DNA of 64,000 bases from Isoetes taiwanensis (taxonomy: Eukaryota > Streptophyta > Lycopodiopsida > Isoetales > Isoetaceae). The DNA is taken from the NCBI GenBank assembly GCA_021234155.1, contig JAJEKV010000080.1, positions 5,108,112 to 5,172,111 on the forward strand. The letters run 5' to 3'. How positions within the stretch are numbered: position 1 is the first letter of the stretch; each line of letters opens with the position of its first letter. Below are positions 23,345 through 36,060 of this stretch, one piece after another. The notes beneath the pieces are model-generated. The model was not told the DNA's origin. It saw only the letters and a list, made by a program, of their open reading frames with translations, and made no database searches. The translations under genes and the position numbers were made by a program.

Positions 23345-23690
23345 ATATAAATCCAATTTAAATGAATGATGGTTTAAGGATCCTCACCACATTTGGAATT
23401 GTGATGAATCGGCATACAAGTAGGTAAAGAATCAGGGGTTAGAGTCTCAGCAAGGAAAGGTGCTAAACAAATTTCAAAAAGAACAATGGCCAATAGAGAA
23501 TGGCTCACTGTTTTGTCTTGTATATAAATGCTAGTGGGGAAAAAAATCCCAAATTTGTATATTCTAAAGGGGTTCGAGCTAGAGAAGATTATCCTAAAGG
23601 ATGTAAATCTGAGGCAGCAATATCAATGCAAAAAAAGGCTTGGATGACCAAGGACATCTTTATGTGTGTGTCCGGGGACAGAGTTGGTCC
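23345..23690 (+). pseudogene. Pogo/Tigger-like DDE transposase, N-terminal half, copy 1
   Basis: Encodes HIWNCDES (first catalytic Asp), then ISKRTMANREWL, the V-R-A-R-E-D-Y block and AMQKKAWMTKDIFM, the standard order for plant pogo-type transposases. A stop (TAG) and frame change lie just after AYK near 23,420, and the 23,500-23,763 frame carries the second part. The normal continuation (second Asp, in DGHGSH) is not downstream on this strand but lies inverted at 23,690-24,150. Confidence 0.82.
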
Positions 23691-24150
23691 CACAGATCCA
23701 TTACCTCCTGGAGGTATTATCCCATCATCCTACTGTAAGCTAAGTAGAACATGTAGCGACTGACCACCGATAACTCAAAGATAGTGTATTCAGATTTTGG
23801 TCATATGTCGGAAATCCTTGTAGGGTATGACATTCATCTTCAACTTGGTTGAGCTTTACTTGGATCAAAAGGATAAATACCTATTTTTTCAAATCCAGCT
23901 TTGAAGTTAGAAGGTGTCAATGCTTTGTCAAGAGCCTAAAAGCTTCCTTTAAAAGGTCTAAAACATCTTACATCAAGAGGCTATAACATGTGAGAATTAT
24001 GAGCGGGGAAGTTTAGAATATGAAGACCATTAGCGGCCAGCCATTTTAATTGTCTCCAAAGAAACATGAGAGCCATGTCCATTTAAAAATCAGCAAATGG
24101 GGATTTTGAATAGACATCACCCCGATAGTCTTTTCCTAAAATGATTTTCC
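23690..24150 (-). pseudogene. Pogo-like transposase, middle part, inverted, copy 1
   Basis: Read on the minus strand this gives a GHGSHVSLE block (Asn in place of the second catalytic Asp), then the PLDV block and part of the TPSNFKAGFEKIGIYPF block, interrupted by frame changes. It belongs directly after 23,345-23,690 but has the opposite orientation. The same arrangement occurs in copy 2. Confidence 0.7.
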
Positions 24151-24154
24151 GAAT

Positions 24155-25035
24155 CCTAAGTAGCAGCAGATGTGGTTGTTGGAGAGGAGGCAGTGCACCA
24201 AGACATTGCTGGAAATGTAACTAGCTATGATAATGTAGCTTCTGCTCAAAATTCAAGTAGAAGGGCTAGAAAACTTTTTGTTCCTAAAGATATAGCAGCA
24301 CTTTTCACTCAAAGTTGATCTGATTGCATGAATGGAGAAGAAAGAAGAGGAAATAAGGGAGAAGAAAAAAGCTAGAGAGAAAGCTGATAAAAGAAAACAG
24401 GTGTTGGCAGAAGAAAAAAAGAAAAAAAAAGAGTTGGAAAAAGAAAAGGGACAGAGAAGAAGACTTCGTGATAGTGAGAGACTTCCATTTTTGGTCCTAA
24501 GAATCATCCGATGTTAGAAGCAAGAGCAGCCCGAGCAAATTCATTTAACAGGTTAAAGGAAAAAAAAAGTGCAAAACGGCTTCATAAAGATTCTTATTAG
24601 CAAGTTGTTGAATTTAAATAACCTTTAATTAAACAGTTTGCAGCAATTGAGAATAGAACAAGAAAAACAAGAACATGTTGTGAATGATGATGAAAATGTG
24701 GAGTTCCAGATGCCTTAGATAATCGACATTGCAGAGGGCCGATGGAGTAAGCCAGGTTTTAGCTTCTATTTATCAATTATTAACTTGTGTGGTGTTGAAT
24801 TAACATATTGATTTTCAGGTGCCTCTTGAAGTTGCTTCAAATCATTGCAATGATGTATATCAAGATAGCCGCCCTTCCGTGATAGTCCCACCAATATGGT
24901 TGCGCTGAAGAGACCCATGAGTGTTGTCATGGAACTAAAGCTCAAAATTCTCCAAGCCGCTTTGAAAAGGCCCATGAGTGTAGTCATGGAATTACAAACC
25001 AAAATTCCTATATTTGCATTCCAATAGCTCCTTCT
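24155..25035 (+). pseudogene. Charged coiled-coil coding stretch, copy 1
   Basis: Encodes an acidic and Lys/Arg/Glu-rich segment (frame 24,332-24,517, MEKKEEEIREKKKARE...). It is followed by blocks matching 48,352-48,775 in copy 2. Copy 1 lacks about 25 bp (at 24,581) that contain the splice donor seen in copy 2 at 48,282. It may be the C-terminal part of the pogo transposase. Confidence 0.4.
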
Positions 25036-26045
25036 AGGTTCTGGATCTATTGATCCAAAGAGACAAAGCTCTAGGATATGTGCAAACAATCCAATTAATA
25101 TGCCGAAAAGAAGGACTTCCAAGAGAATCGAACTTTGAGTTCTTTGTATTCACAAAATTTTATTTGAAATGGATCAATCCATGGATTTTATGTAGATGGA
25201 ATTGTGAGTGATAAATTGCTTTGACAATGGAATTATATTTCTTTTGATTAAAAGTAATAGTTTTTGCAATGAAATCGACTTCTTCAGATCCAAATTTGGT
25301 ACTTTGTCGCTCCATGTCCGGTACTTCAATATTTCTGTTTGACATTTTGTGTTTCAATGCATATAAAATGGACCAATTGAAGGAATGAAATGTGCCAAAT
25401 CGTAATGCACTAATTGATCCATATTAGTCCAAAAAGGCCGGCTGTTTGGTCTATTGTTTGAGGTTTAAAAAATCTTATTTAATCTTATAATTTAGGTGTT
25501 AATATCATCGGACACATCAACGCCTTATCATTCTCGATTGGTTAGTTTGTTCATATTCTGCATATCAAATTCAGAAATTTGTTCCAAAGTCTTATTTGCA
25601 CCAACTCTGGGCATTCCACTCTAAGGACTTCCTTATTCGAAAATAGAACATGTAATTTGATATTTGATGGTGAGGGCTGCAATAGTGGCAACAAAAATAA
25701 GTAAACATGTGCTTGGATAAAAGGTAGGGATAGGAAAAATGAAGGAAAACTGAAGAAGAATTTTGGTATTTGAGGCGAAATGGAAATTAATGATATAAGA
25801 CAATCTCATATGTAGGGTTGAATATATTGATTATTGGTGTGTTTGATAACTATGCTTCACCTTGAATGACATTCATTGCTAAAATTTGAAAAATAAAGGT
25901 GTAAGAAAAGATGTTAGTCTTTTCTCCTTCTTAAGAATGTAATGATAAATGATCAACTACGTTTGTTAATCTCCCACTTTCTTTGGCTTTTTCGCATATG
26001 GTTTAGAGGAAGGCATGATGTCCATGGCAAAATTGCGGATGCTTT
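25036..26045. other. No gene recognised; empty site for copy 2 insert
   Basis: AT-rich. At 25,645-25,660 (ACTTCC/TTATTCG) copy 1 lacks the insert of about 737 bp found in copy 2 at 49,351-50,087. Confidence 0.5.
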
Positions 26046-27060
26046 AAATAGAATAGAATAGAATAGAAATTAATGTCCCTTGTGCCCTCAGTGCCTCTGG
26101 ACTTGTGTAGTATGGGCGAGCCCCCCCGAAGGGCGCCATTACTAGCACATCACCCATCGATTTAATGTAGCCTTTTTGAAGGCTTACTTTTTCTATTAGT
26201 ACCAAAGACCCAAATTTTACATCGACGCCTTGGCCGTATCGTCGCTATCAATCAGCTTTTTACCCAAACAATTTGTGGGGTTTATGAGTCGCCTCTTGTG
26301 CAATTCATATTACAATCCCTTTCTTTGTGTGCTTCTCGTCTGATCATCATTCCCTCAGATAAAGCCTCATTCTCTCATTGATTTTGTCCTTGTCATCGAA
26401 TGTTTGCTTCGTTGTCCCCATCTTATATTTCTATATTTGTCTCTGAGATTCCTTATATCGGGCACTCATTAATCATGTGGTTTTCATCCTCCACTTCCCC
26501 TATGTTACGATTCTACATATCCGTCCTCCTTTTCTATTCCCTCCACCGCCCTTTTCAATTCTTAGGTCATGGGTCCCATTCTAAATCTTGCTAGGATATC
26601 TCTTCTAGACATCCTTAGCGGTGTTATCTCTTGCACATCCGGCGTCCTATCTCGGCCGCCTCCGGGTTGAAAACTGGCAGGAGCCGAGTGCCTTGGGCCC
26701 CGCGGTGTTTTTGGTACCATGCTCTAGGCTCTCTCTCCCATTCATCATTCCACTTTCCTTCGCTTATTAGGTCACTTAGATTCATTCCCATTTCTCCGTC
26801 CACCTCGCCATTATCCTTAAACCACCCATTGCCTATGAGAATGTGTGATTTTTGTTGATTTGATGATTGCAATACTTGGCAGTTTCCCTTGATGATCCCC
26901 TTGCATTGTTGTTTATTAGATATCTGATAGTCCTCTCCGACGATTTCACCTCCATTGGTTTCTGCCTTGTTTCGAATATCATGATTGTTAGTGGTGTATA
27001 TTTGCCCTTTTGACCTTTTAAATTCCTATTTGTAAATAGATTGTAATTATTCCTTGATGC
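26045..27060 (-). pseudogene. 5'-truncated LINE, 3' fragment A, copy 1
   Basis: Minus-strand remnant of a LINE ORF2 C-terminus. Copy 2 shows the motif clearly as LARFRMGTH...W...CRICN...EDENH...C; here it is broken, with pieces in frames 26,624-26,872 and 26,833-27,090. It ends in a short (TTCTA)n tail on the minus strand, seen as AATAGAATAGAATAGAAT at 26,046-26,065. Confidence 0.7.
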
Positions 27061-27129
27061 AACATTTGAGATCCTTCTAGGACCAACCAATAACTTTTAA
27101 TTTAAATTTAATTTATGTCTATTGCTCTC

Positions 27130-27880
27130 TTGGGCCTCGAGACCATAGAGCACAAGAACAACAATCTTTTTAGCTTTTAGTAAAAGGAACTGTGTGCATC
27201 CACCGCCTAATATATGGTTCTAATGTTATTAGTGGCATATAGAACAACGAAAGATCATGGACCCATATTCCAAAACTGAGCCCGACATGTGTATATTCTG
27301 TATAAAGCAGAAAAACATGGTGTTCATCTTCAATGCTTCCCGACGGTATATCTTACATAAACGGTCTTGTCTTTTGACCACCTTCCTGCCTCAATTTCAA
27401 AGCTTTATGTGAACCATTACGTACCTTTGCTATCAACCTGCTTTTTATTCTTTGGTATACTCGCATGCAAATAACCTTGACATTCGTAAGCATCTAAGTG
27501 ATTGATATTGGTTTGATAATCATCATTCTTTTCCCGTGATCAGCCCATAAGCCGCCTACTACAAATTTATCCAAAGAGAACTCTTGCTTCCTCGCTTTTC
27601 CTTTGGCCAATTTGATTCATCATCTACCCCATCTATTCACCCATGTCATAAGGCTTCTTCTTCCATCCTGCCTACCTTCTCCATAGTCCGATGGGACAAA
27701 CGGTTTGGGTGTTGCTCATCGACTCTATTAAAGAAGTTTATTGCTTGATATAAGCCTTCTAGTTCAAAGCGGGAACATGCCTACTTCAGCCAAACATTAT
27801 AGCATACGGATCCGGGATCTAAGGGTGCAAAATCGGTCTCGGTAGCAAAAAATCACCGTCCCGACACCGCTTACAAGTTC
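27130..27880 (-). pseudogene. 5'-truncated LINE, 3' fragment B, copy 1
   Basis: Collinear with 51,600-52,370, where an unbroken frame encodes a LINE reverse-transcriptase C-terminus. Here it carries several small insertions and deletions. It lies upstream of fragment A on the minus strand. Confidence 0.65.
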
Positions 27881-28149
27881 TTAAAATCTGTGTGTTTTAA
27901 ACACGACGTCGCGTGATTGATCAATTAACATAAAAGGGTACTGGCCAAAATGACAGGCGAGAGAATCATGAGCTTGTTTGGTGCCGGAAACATGAATGCC
28001 CGTAGCTCCGCCATATTCGTGGATGGCGGGCTAACCCATCTTTGAATTCAAGCAAAATGGAGGGACTAATTGTTTCCAAGAATTGCGAAGAACCGAATTC
28101 AACAATTTGCCCTCATTAATTTGCGGTACACGTAAAATCCGGATAGATG

Positions 28150-30835
28150 AAACCCACCTCTCCCGCTCAATTTACGCTGAGCCATTGATGCAGCAAGGAA
28201 GAGAGATCGTGAGGCGAGATTGTATGCAAAGAAGGTAGCAATGAAGAAGAATTTTCTAAAGATTCGCTTCAAAGAAGAATAAGAAATTGAGACCGGGTGA
28301 CCATAGAAATAAGAGAAATTTTCAGAGAAATTTATGAAGTATTCAACCAAATTAGTACAAATGTTGATGACAATGACAAAGGCCGATCCTGATGGGTCTT
28401 CATTGAGGGCAAAGGATTTACCAATTGCTTTATAAAGAAATCTAAGCAGTTACTATGGCCGAGCAAATGGTGAAGAATTTGAAGGAAACAATGCAAGAAC
28501 ATAAGTATGAGAGGAATCATGACATGCTTCCTCGTAGGAAGTCCACCCCGATAATGGCGTAAAGAAAAGTAAAATGGTGTCAAGACATTGAATCAAACAG
28601 CAGTGGCCGGATAAACTCGGCATCCCCGAAAAACAATTTCAAATGCTTTTTCAAAGAAGGGTGCAAGCTAACAAAGGGAAGGACCTTGGTCAATGTTCGG
28701 GAGGAGGAAACGGATGGATAGCATGTTAGATTACAATAGAGAAACCATATCAAGTTCCGGACAGAAAATACAAGAGTTTCTCCATAAGAAAGAGGTGAGG
28801 AGGTATGTATCGAGACAGAATAAAGATGGAACATCCAATTCACCTTCTTGAAGTCAGCCAAGTAAGTATTCATCCCCACTTGACGGTTCATTATATGTAG
28901 CATTTATTTAGCATTCACACCCATTTTCCCCAGCTTGCAATTCTACCTCGAGGTTTAGAGGAGAGAATCCTCATATCAAAATTGCATTGCGTGAGACTTT
29001 TAAGAGGTTGAAACCAAGTTTTGTAAGGAGGATCGTGAGAGGCATACATCTTTGCAGCATCTACCACTTGAAATTTGAATACATCATGGATTGAAATCGA
29101 CCGGAGAAAATCGGGTGGAGTTCATGACAATTGCAACCGCCACTATGAGATTTGTAATTCCGCCCGTAATGTGCAACCAAAGGGAGCATACAATCAAATG
29201 CACCTGATTTATGGAGACAAGTGGTCCGCAGCAAAGGTGATGATGAGGAGGTTTTGATCATAACCTTGATGTTGGCGCGTGTAAAATGTGGGTTGGATAG
29301 AATTAGAAAAATGTCCACAGAAATGGATGGCACGGAGTTCAAGACTAGTTACTTGGAAGACATTTGAAAAGCAACTTGTGGACCGTGATTGCAGAATTCG
29401 GGATCCAAGAAAGGCTTTGAGGTACAAACCGCCTTGAGATTAGTACGAAGAGAGAAGTCCCAAAGAGTTTCAAGAGGATGTGAAGAAGGTAATATCAGAT
29501 TTTGTTCCACACAATTACATAGCACATTGGCAGCCAATCAGTTTAAACAATGTGTGTCATCATTTCCGAAGATACAATTGTATACTTATTGACTTTGCAG
29601 AAAATTACAGCATCAAGATCGAGAATGAGCCCCAAACAATGCACTTTGGCATACGTATAAAAGTTTCTATACTTGTTCACATAACATATAGACATGACAA
29701 AAGTGCCGATATTCTGTTCTGTGCGGGCATTTAAGAAGACTGGCCCAAAGAAGAAAAAGAAACGAGGAGCAGATCAGGAAGAGACTCAACAATGGTAGGA
29801 AGATCATAAAAGAGACTCACTTTTACATTTTTGATGATAAAGTGCGTGACTCATTATTTGTGGAACACAGCCTACAAAAGCATGTTGTATAGCTTAAGGA
29901 ACGAGAAATAGAGTATGAGAAGCATTGGGTTTGAGGATGGCTGCTTATCACAATTCAAGTCAGAAAAACCTTTTTTTTTTTTTAGGCGGTACTTCACAAT
30001 GGATGACAAGGAAATAGTGTGGAACTCCTTTGCCATCTGCTCATGGTAAAGATGAACATGATGGTGCAGTCTCTTTGTATCAAAAGGTCAAGCTAAGGAA
30101 CAACTCAAAACCCAATGGTGCAACCGAGGCATGCTAAAGATATTGTAAAATTTATGTGTACATATTTTCAGCTAGCCTATCGCTTGATGAAAGATGAGAT
30201 CAAAAGATATTTTTGGGAAATTGAACCCGCCATTGTGGCAAACATGGAAGAATATGAAATTGAAACACTTAAAAGGCACAAAGAAGATTTCTTGTATTAG
30301 ACTGAACCAAAGGAGTAGACCAAACAGTTTGCTCATAGATGCACATTATATTTCTCGCTGTTTTACATGGATCATAATTGGGACTCCCCGATCAATACGT
30401 AGATTTGGAAAGGGAGGTAACTTAAAACCGTGGAGTTGAGAAGAAAAAAAAAGAGACTTGAACAAGCCAATGAATGGATCAAGAATTTGGTAGAGGTAGG
30501 TGACAATTTTGGTAAAGAATGCGAGGTAGACAATTCAGAGGGTGTGGACTTCACATCCTCAAGTGCATGAACCCAAATGCACACTTGAAGATTCATACAA
30601 AGATGGATGGGGGCAAAATTTGGAGTGCATGAGGTTATCTTAAGTGGATTGTATTATCAATTCTTGGGTAATTTCAAGTACATGTTGCTCACTAAACAAC
30701 CCGAAGCCTCCATGCACAGTACCATGTGGTAAGATATCCTAAAATTGATATGGAAAAATAGAAGGCACGCACATGTACAAAATTTCACAGAGACCCATGA
30801 AAAAATTATGGCCATTCTCCCAACAACATTGTAAT
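28150..30835 (+). pseudogene. Unclassified DDE transposase, broken copy 1
   Basis: Collinear with 52,676-55,314. Recognisable remains are the intron-flanking sequence near 28,855-28,940, the HDNCN Cys/His block near 29,120, and DFAENYSIKI (first acidic motif) near 29,590-29,620. D-G-C-L-S-Q-F-K-S lies near 29,935-29,965 and HGKDEHDGA near 30,045-30,070. The second motif has E for S (EDGC). Frames are interrupted more than ten times relative to copy 2. Confidence 0.65.
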
Positions 30836-31260
30836 TCTTTGACACTTAACCAAATTGATGTTATTCTTTTCAAGTGATTTGTTGTTCCAAAGACCTAAGC
30901 ACGTAACACATTTTTATATATATTAATAATAGTGAGGATGCACAAAGGGTGGTGTGCATGGACACGTGCATCCAAAATGAAGATTGAATTGTTGTTTAAG
31001 AATGTAGATTTGTGACATTGGAATAAGATTCAATTATTTATTTTGGTACCATCACTATCCCAACATTCTTGGCAAAAATTATATTGTCAAGGCATTTTCC
31101 TCGATGTGACATGTGTCAATTCATTTGGTCATACCATGAAATATTTAAGCACGGTTTTGAATTAATTGTTCCTGGCTGATCAGGTTTTTCAGACAATCGA
31201 CGCTAAGCTGTGGGATTTAAGCACTGGCGCCTAAGCATAAGCTCTTCTCACAAAGCTCAC
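30836..31260. other. No gene recognised
   Basis: AT-rich and collinear with 55,315-55,740. No coding signal. Confidence 0.5.
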
Positions 31261-31269
31261 GCATGCCCA

Positions 31270-31345
31270 TTCCCTTCCCAATTCCTCCGCACTCCTTCCT
31301 TTCCGCCGCACTCCTTCCCAATTCCTCCGACTCCTTCCCAATCCG
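31270..31345. repeat. C-rich ~22-bp tandem repeat, copy 1
   Basis: Repeated TCCGCACTCCTTCC / TTCCCAATTCC units; clearer in copy 2 at 55,760-55,825. Confidence 0.6.
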
Positions 31346-31499
31346 GGCATACGGCGAGCATGCTGTGAGGCGGAGGTCACCTCTAAGAGGCTGCTTACTA
31401 AGCCGTGAAGAGGTGTTCCCTCCACTCTTCCACCTTTGCCTCAAATTACTTGCTCCTGTTTGCCTCCTCTCACGCCCACTCTCATCGGCTCTCAATTTG

Positions 31500-31888
31500 G
31501 AAGAACCTTCTTACGATTCCTCGATTCGATTCTTTTGATTCCTATGAGGAATCCCAGAAAATGAGGAATCGGAAATGTTCAAGAGGAATATGTCAATCCG
31601 TAGTTCTTGTTTGGGGTCTGGTTCGAACTCGAAGAAGAAACCGAGGACCCGTGATCTAGAGAGTCCTGGGACTATGTCACGGATTTGCAAGAAGAGAACA
31701 AGAAAAGAAAACAGAACAAAAAGAACAATGAGAGGAAAATGATAAGCTTCCTTGATATCAATGATGAATATACATGAGCTCTCTAATCGAGAGAGAAGAC
31801 CTAAAGAGATAAGACTCAAAACTCATCTAGCCTTCATGTGCTAGCTCTAATCATATATAGTACAATGGCCTTTGGCCCAATATAGACA
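31500..31888 (-). other. Possible LTR or leader of Gypsy element, copy 1
   Basis: On the minus strand, TGTCTATATTGGGCC begins at 31,888, is preceded by a purine-rich stretch and followed by TATA-like TACTATATATGATT, then T-rich sequence. This is what a 3' LTR start downstream of the last coding region would look like. No second LTR is available in the window to prove it. Confidence 0.3.
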
Positions 31889-32315
31889 CTCGACCGATCT
31901 CTGTGCCGAATTTCGAAGGAGGCCCTGATTTGCGGTGAATGTTGGGAGGCTCTTGAAATGCCTAGAATCACGCTTTGACCGACGCTGGGCGGGCCATCAC
32001 TTGTCTCGAAGGGCGCTTGGTAGCGCGTAATCTGTGCTTTGATCAAGGGGTTGGCCGCTTGGTCTTTCACTGGCCTTTGATGGCTGACCAAGGCCGATCA
32101 GATCCTTGAGCTTGACCTGGTCCGCCGCGGGTGCCGAATAGTCTCCGGAACCAGAGGCACAGACTAACACTTCCCACCAAACGCACACCCGGCCCGGCGA
32201 AAGGAGGAATGGCTTCCCGAGGGTGGGAAACCAAAGAAATAGTGCGATCCTCACTTCGAATGAGGTCGGGCCATTGGCGGTAATGAGCAATGAGGTCCCG
32301 GGCGTTTGAAGAGTT

Positions 32316-35135
32316 TCAGGGGTGTTGAGCCCGAGGGGCGTGATGGGCCTCAATGAGAAAGTGAGAGCGCACTATGTCTTCCGGGCGCATGGGCGGCCGG
32401 GCGTAACAAACCGGCACTCCATGAGAAGGCAGTTTGGAGACCGGCACCGGACCGCATTCGGATTGGGTAAAGGAAAGATTGACGCCGCATTTAAAGAGTC
32501 GCCCTGTGATGCATTTGAGAGCCGCAGACAAAACCAGCTTGATCGGACTCAAGCGGTCGGTGAGGTGGCAGATTCTTAAGAAGCGGTATCAAGACCATGC
32601 AAAGCATCGCTTGTGCTTTGCCAACCACGCCATTACCATATATAAATCCAATTTCAGTAGTGTCCAAAGTGGCATTATCCTCCCAGGCTTGAGCTGCCCT
32701 CCCAAATCGATCCTAACGGAGATCCGTGGAGATCTGAGTAGGAGTTGACCCAAATGCGGGCTATCCATGACCTTCGGCCCAAAAGGGAAGATGCCAAATG
32801 TAAGAAAGGAACCGGGCGTGGAGGGGCTCCTAAGGAAGCATATGGAGAGGGAAGCATGCCCGTGTGCGTGGGTTGCGAGCCATGTCCCGGGGAAATGCTT
32901 GAACAAGATTTTGATCAAGAGCACGCACACCAATGGTCCCATTCTCAAGTAGAGAGTAATTGATAGATAGGAGGATTGACCCATCCCGTAGGGATGGTCT
33001 TGCTTTCCGTATAGGCACGGAGTTGATTGTAGCCTCCCAAGTGTTGCATATAAATCAACTGGGCAAATTCAAGATCATTAGGGTGTGCCGTTTTTTTGTT
33101 AACCTCGCTCCAACGCTTTCAGCCTCCACGTAGGTAAGTCTTTGAGCCGCCAGTCATGTACTCCTGCTCAAAAGTCCGGGACTGAGGTGATCCTTGAAAT
33201 ATTTGTTGGTGGTTGATAACAACCAAGCAAAGATTGGGTTGCCTCTAAAACACGATGGGCCTCATCCCGAATTTATCCCGAGATCCGCCCGAAGTCATGA
33301 AAACATATGCCATGGGCTTGAACCACGCTGAAGATGACTAATCGTGATCTTCAACCGTGAGTTGATCAAAGATTAAGAGTGCACAAAAATAAACCCTTAT
33401 CTTCTATAGAAAGATCGGCCGATCCGGCGAAGTCCACACCAAGAGTGGCTGTTGATGAACTTGGCCATTGGCCGTGTACCACTTCAAAAGAAAGAGGTGC
33501 CGCCGGGCCACCACATAGTCAAGATAGCCGGAAGGAGTAGAGAAATCCAATCGGGATGTTTGTAGCAATTTCAAGATATCCGTCCCCGTTTGTTTTTGGG
33601 CTTCCTCGCCAGATTGAACCGCTATCGAGCCGACATATTTCAAGGTCACGGGATTCGATGTCTTTTTCTAACAAAGATTCGATCGATCCCACCCGCTTAC
33701 CGTGAAGCGTGGCATGAAGAGGATTGCCCCCAGTTTGGAGGCGGCGGTGGCAATCTCCGCATCATCGGTGACCTTTGTTTCAACCTCCAAATACCGAAAG
33801 TCCGAGGGACGCTTAATCGAAAGTGGTGAGCGTGGAAAGCCGAGCTTCAAGGGAGGTGAGTCGAAGTTTCACGCCGCGAGGTTTTGAACCCGAAAATGAA
33901 TTGTCACAAAGCTCGCGGTACAAGGCCGAAGCTTAGCAATGTGTTTCTCCTTTTCACCCGTGAGAGTATCTTTGGACTTGTTTTGCTCCAAAGAAGTCCC
34001 CGAATTTGTGTTTGAGCCGAACTCGCCGACCAGTAAGTAGGCTGGTTCGATCCTTGAGATCTATACGGCCTGTAATAGAGCCGCGTGCTTTTCTTGAAGT
34101 TGGGCCTCCAAAGTTTGAATATGGGCGTGGCAGCTTGAAGATCTCTTTTGAACAAAGACGCTCAACACCATGATGAGCCTCTCCGATGCATGTAGTCGCA
34201 TGGCGCCGCTTGAACATCTTGTCGGGAATTGGTACAGAGGAGCCTAGGATGGGGAGGTTCTGGCCCCAGAGCTGCCTTTGTCCGAGATTGTTGAGAGGGA
34301 TGACCAGAATTGGTAGGCGGGGCCTCGTGAGGAGGAAGAGGATACAAGAACATGCAACGGGCCCGAGGTTTCACAGATGAGGGAGGTCCGCGTGAAGGTA
34401 CAAAATTTTGTTGAGTTTGACGCTGGAATGCAGAGAGCCTGAAAGGGAGTTATGGGAAGTGGAAGGGCTCTCAAGAACAGAAGATAATGACTAATGAGGG
34501 CCTCAAGATGGCCTCCCACGGAAATTTCGTGAGATTGGGGAGGAGGGAGTAGCCCGGATGCGGTCTACTTCTTGAAGAAGGCGGTAGAATAAAGCCGTGG
34601 CCAATCAACATGCGATTGAGTGGATGGCGGTGATGACCATATTGTAAAGCGGCTTATTGATGTGGGTGTTCTTAATGGAATGCCCAAGCAATTTTCTCCA
34701 CGTAAACTTCACAAAAGTCTCATGTGGTTTTGCAATATTGGTGAGGCGATGCTGGTTTGCTTGATAAGCAGGAGCGCCAAACTGAGTGACGTCCATGTCC
34801 TGTAAAGCAGCCCAAGAAATAGAAGGTTTTTGCAAAGGGATCGCGAATACCTCGAGAAATCAAATCCGAGTAAGTAAAATGGTGGTGCCATCGACCTCCC
34901 GAGAAAAAGCTTCCCAGGGCTGTTGACGATATGTGCAATGAACCACAATTCTGGCTTCGGATTTGGGGCAGGAGCTCCATTTGTGAAAATTAAGTAAAGC
35001 TTGTGGCGTTCCGCCACTTCCTCTCGGACCAACAAGGGCCTCTCGAAAGGTGGGCGTCGAGAAAGACACAGACCCGAAAAAAGTCGCATCCCGTGGAGCA
35101 GAAGCTTGAAGTGTAGAAAGTTTGGGGGCTGCCAT
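32316..35135 (-). pseudogene. Additional coding region downstream of Gypsy pol, copy 1
   Basis: Same protein as 56,810-59,658. It starts MAAPKLSTLQ at ATG 35,135 with CC immediately before the ATG and G after it. It then passes through all three frames. Readable blocks include FFGSVSFSTPTFREALV, DGTTILLT, PHETFVKF, HINKPLYNMVITAIHS and, near the end, FCALLIF-type and LEDIVRSHFLI-type segments. Function unknown; see the copy 2 entry. Confidence 0.6.
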
Positions 35136-36060
35136 GGCGAAAAGCGCCGAACGTATGGAACCGGTGAAGAAAGCCGAGAGCCGGTGAACTCAAGACGCAG
35201 AGAGATCAAAAGGTTTAGGGCGCGCAATTGAGGCGAGGGGTATGATGAGGGCGTAAACCAGAACCGCTGATGGTGCCAAAACGAAAGATGCCAAGTATGG
35301 GATTGAGAGGCAAAATTTGGGTGTGGTCCCCAACAACAAAGGAAGAAGCAATGAACGGTGAAGATGAGACGTGAGAGAATGATCGGATGTGACAAAAGGC
35401 CAAAGGACACATATTAATGTTTTGACGGTATGAAAAGAAGCAATGGCATTAAATGCCGGCAACTCGGCGTAGGATATCATTAAAACGAATGTGTCGAGGG
35501 TACCCTTGCTAGATATGCTACGGGAAAAAGATTCTCGGAGAAAGAGCCTTGCATTGCAAACACGCTATTAATTTCTGATTGGTCCACGCCGACTAGTAGT
35601 TCCTCGTTGGCTATATAAGACGAACCGGGAGTGAAGTGAAGACATTCGATGGCGCTTTAGCATGGCGGGCCGGGTTTGAACGAGAACGCATTGTGCTTAA
35701 AATAACCGCAAGAGTGGATCACACCAGAAATGAATTGCTCGATCTTCGGCGCGCCACAACCGTGGCAAGGCGAATGGATGGCTGGTGTTCCGGGATGGCT
35801 GAACATCCCCGACCCTCATACTAACGGGATGGAGGTGGTTCTGCACACTGGGACCCCGAGCGTAATCCTCTACCATCTCCTTCGCATCACCTCCGCCCCA
35901 ACCCGAGTAAAGGGTTTTTCTCTTAGGTTTTTTTAGTAGATAGGCTCGAGGCCCGCTTTTGTATATAGGCGCGCCCATAGCGAAAATAGCTGGGCTATGC
36001 CCGCATTTTGTAAAAAATATCCACCTTTAATATAATATCACGCTTTTAGTCACTTTCGTG
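35136..36060. other. Spacer between pol and the downstream coding region, copy 1
   Basis: No coding family is recognised on either strand. A plus-strand TATA box lies at 35,612-35,619. The 68-codon plus-strand frame at 35,730-35,936 is not preserved in copy 2. Confidence 0.45.
35612..35619 (+). promoter_or_regulatory. TATA-box-like TATATAAG
   Basis: A perfect TATA-box match on the plus strand, antisense to pol and divergent from the downstream coding region; also present in copy 2. On the minus strand it reads CTTATATAG, so direction is undecided. Confidence 0.35.

Noticed and set aside
24253-24507. Minus-strand Phe/Ser-rich frame suggesting a membrane protein
   Set aside because: Mirror image of the Lys/Glu-rich plus-strand coiled coil; the plus reading has matching exons in copy 2.
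31511-31819. Minus-strand frame with hydrophobic start, possible signal peptide (also 55,975-56,310)
   Set aside because: The hydrophobic part comes from T-rich LTR/leader-like DNA and the two copies do not keep the same protein.
34001-34120. GGTTCGATCC as a tRNA T-loop
   Set aside because: No acceptor or anticodon stem can be formed around it; it lies inside the Gypsy downstream coding region.
35730-35936. 68-codon plus-strand ORF downstream of the TATA box
   Set aside because: The equivalent stretch in copy 2 (60,265-60,480) does not keep the frame.
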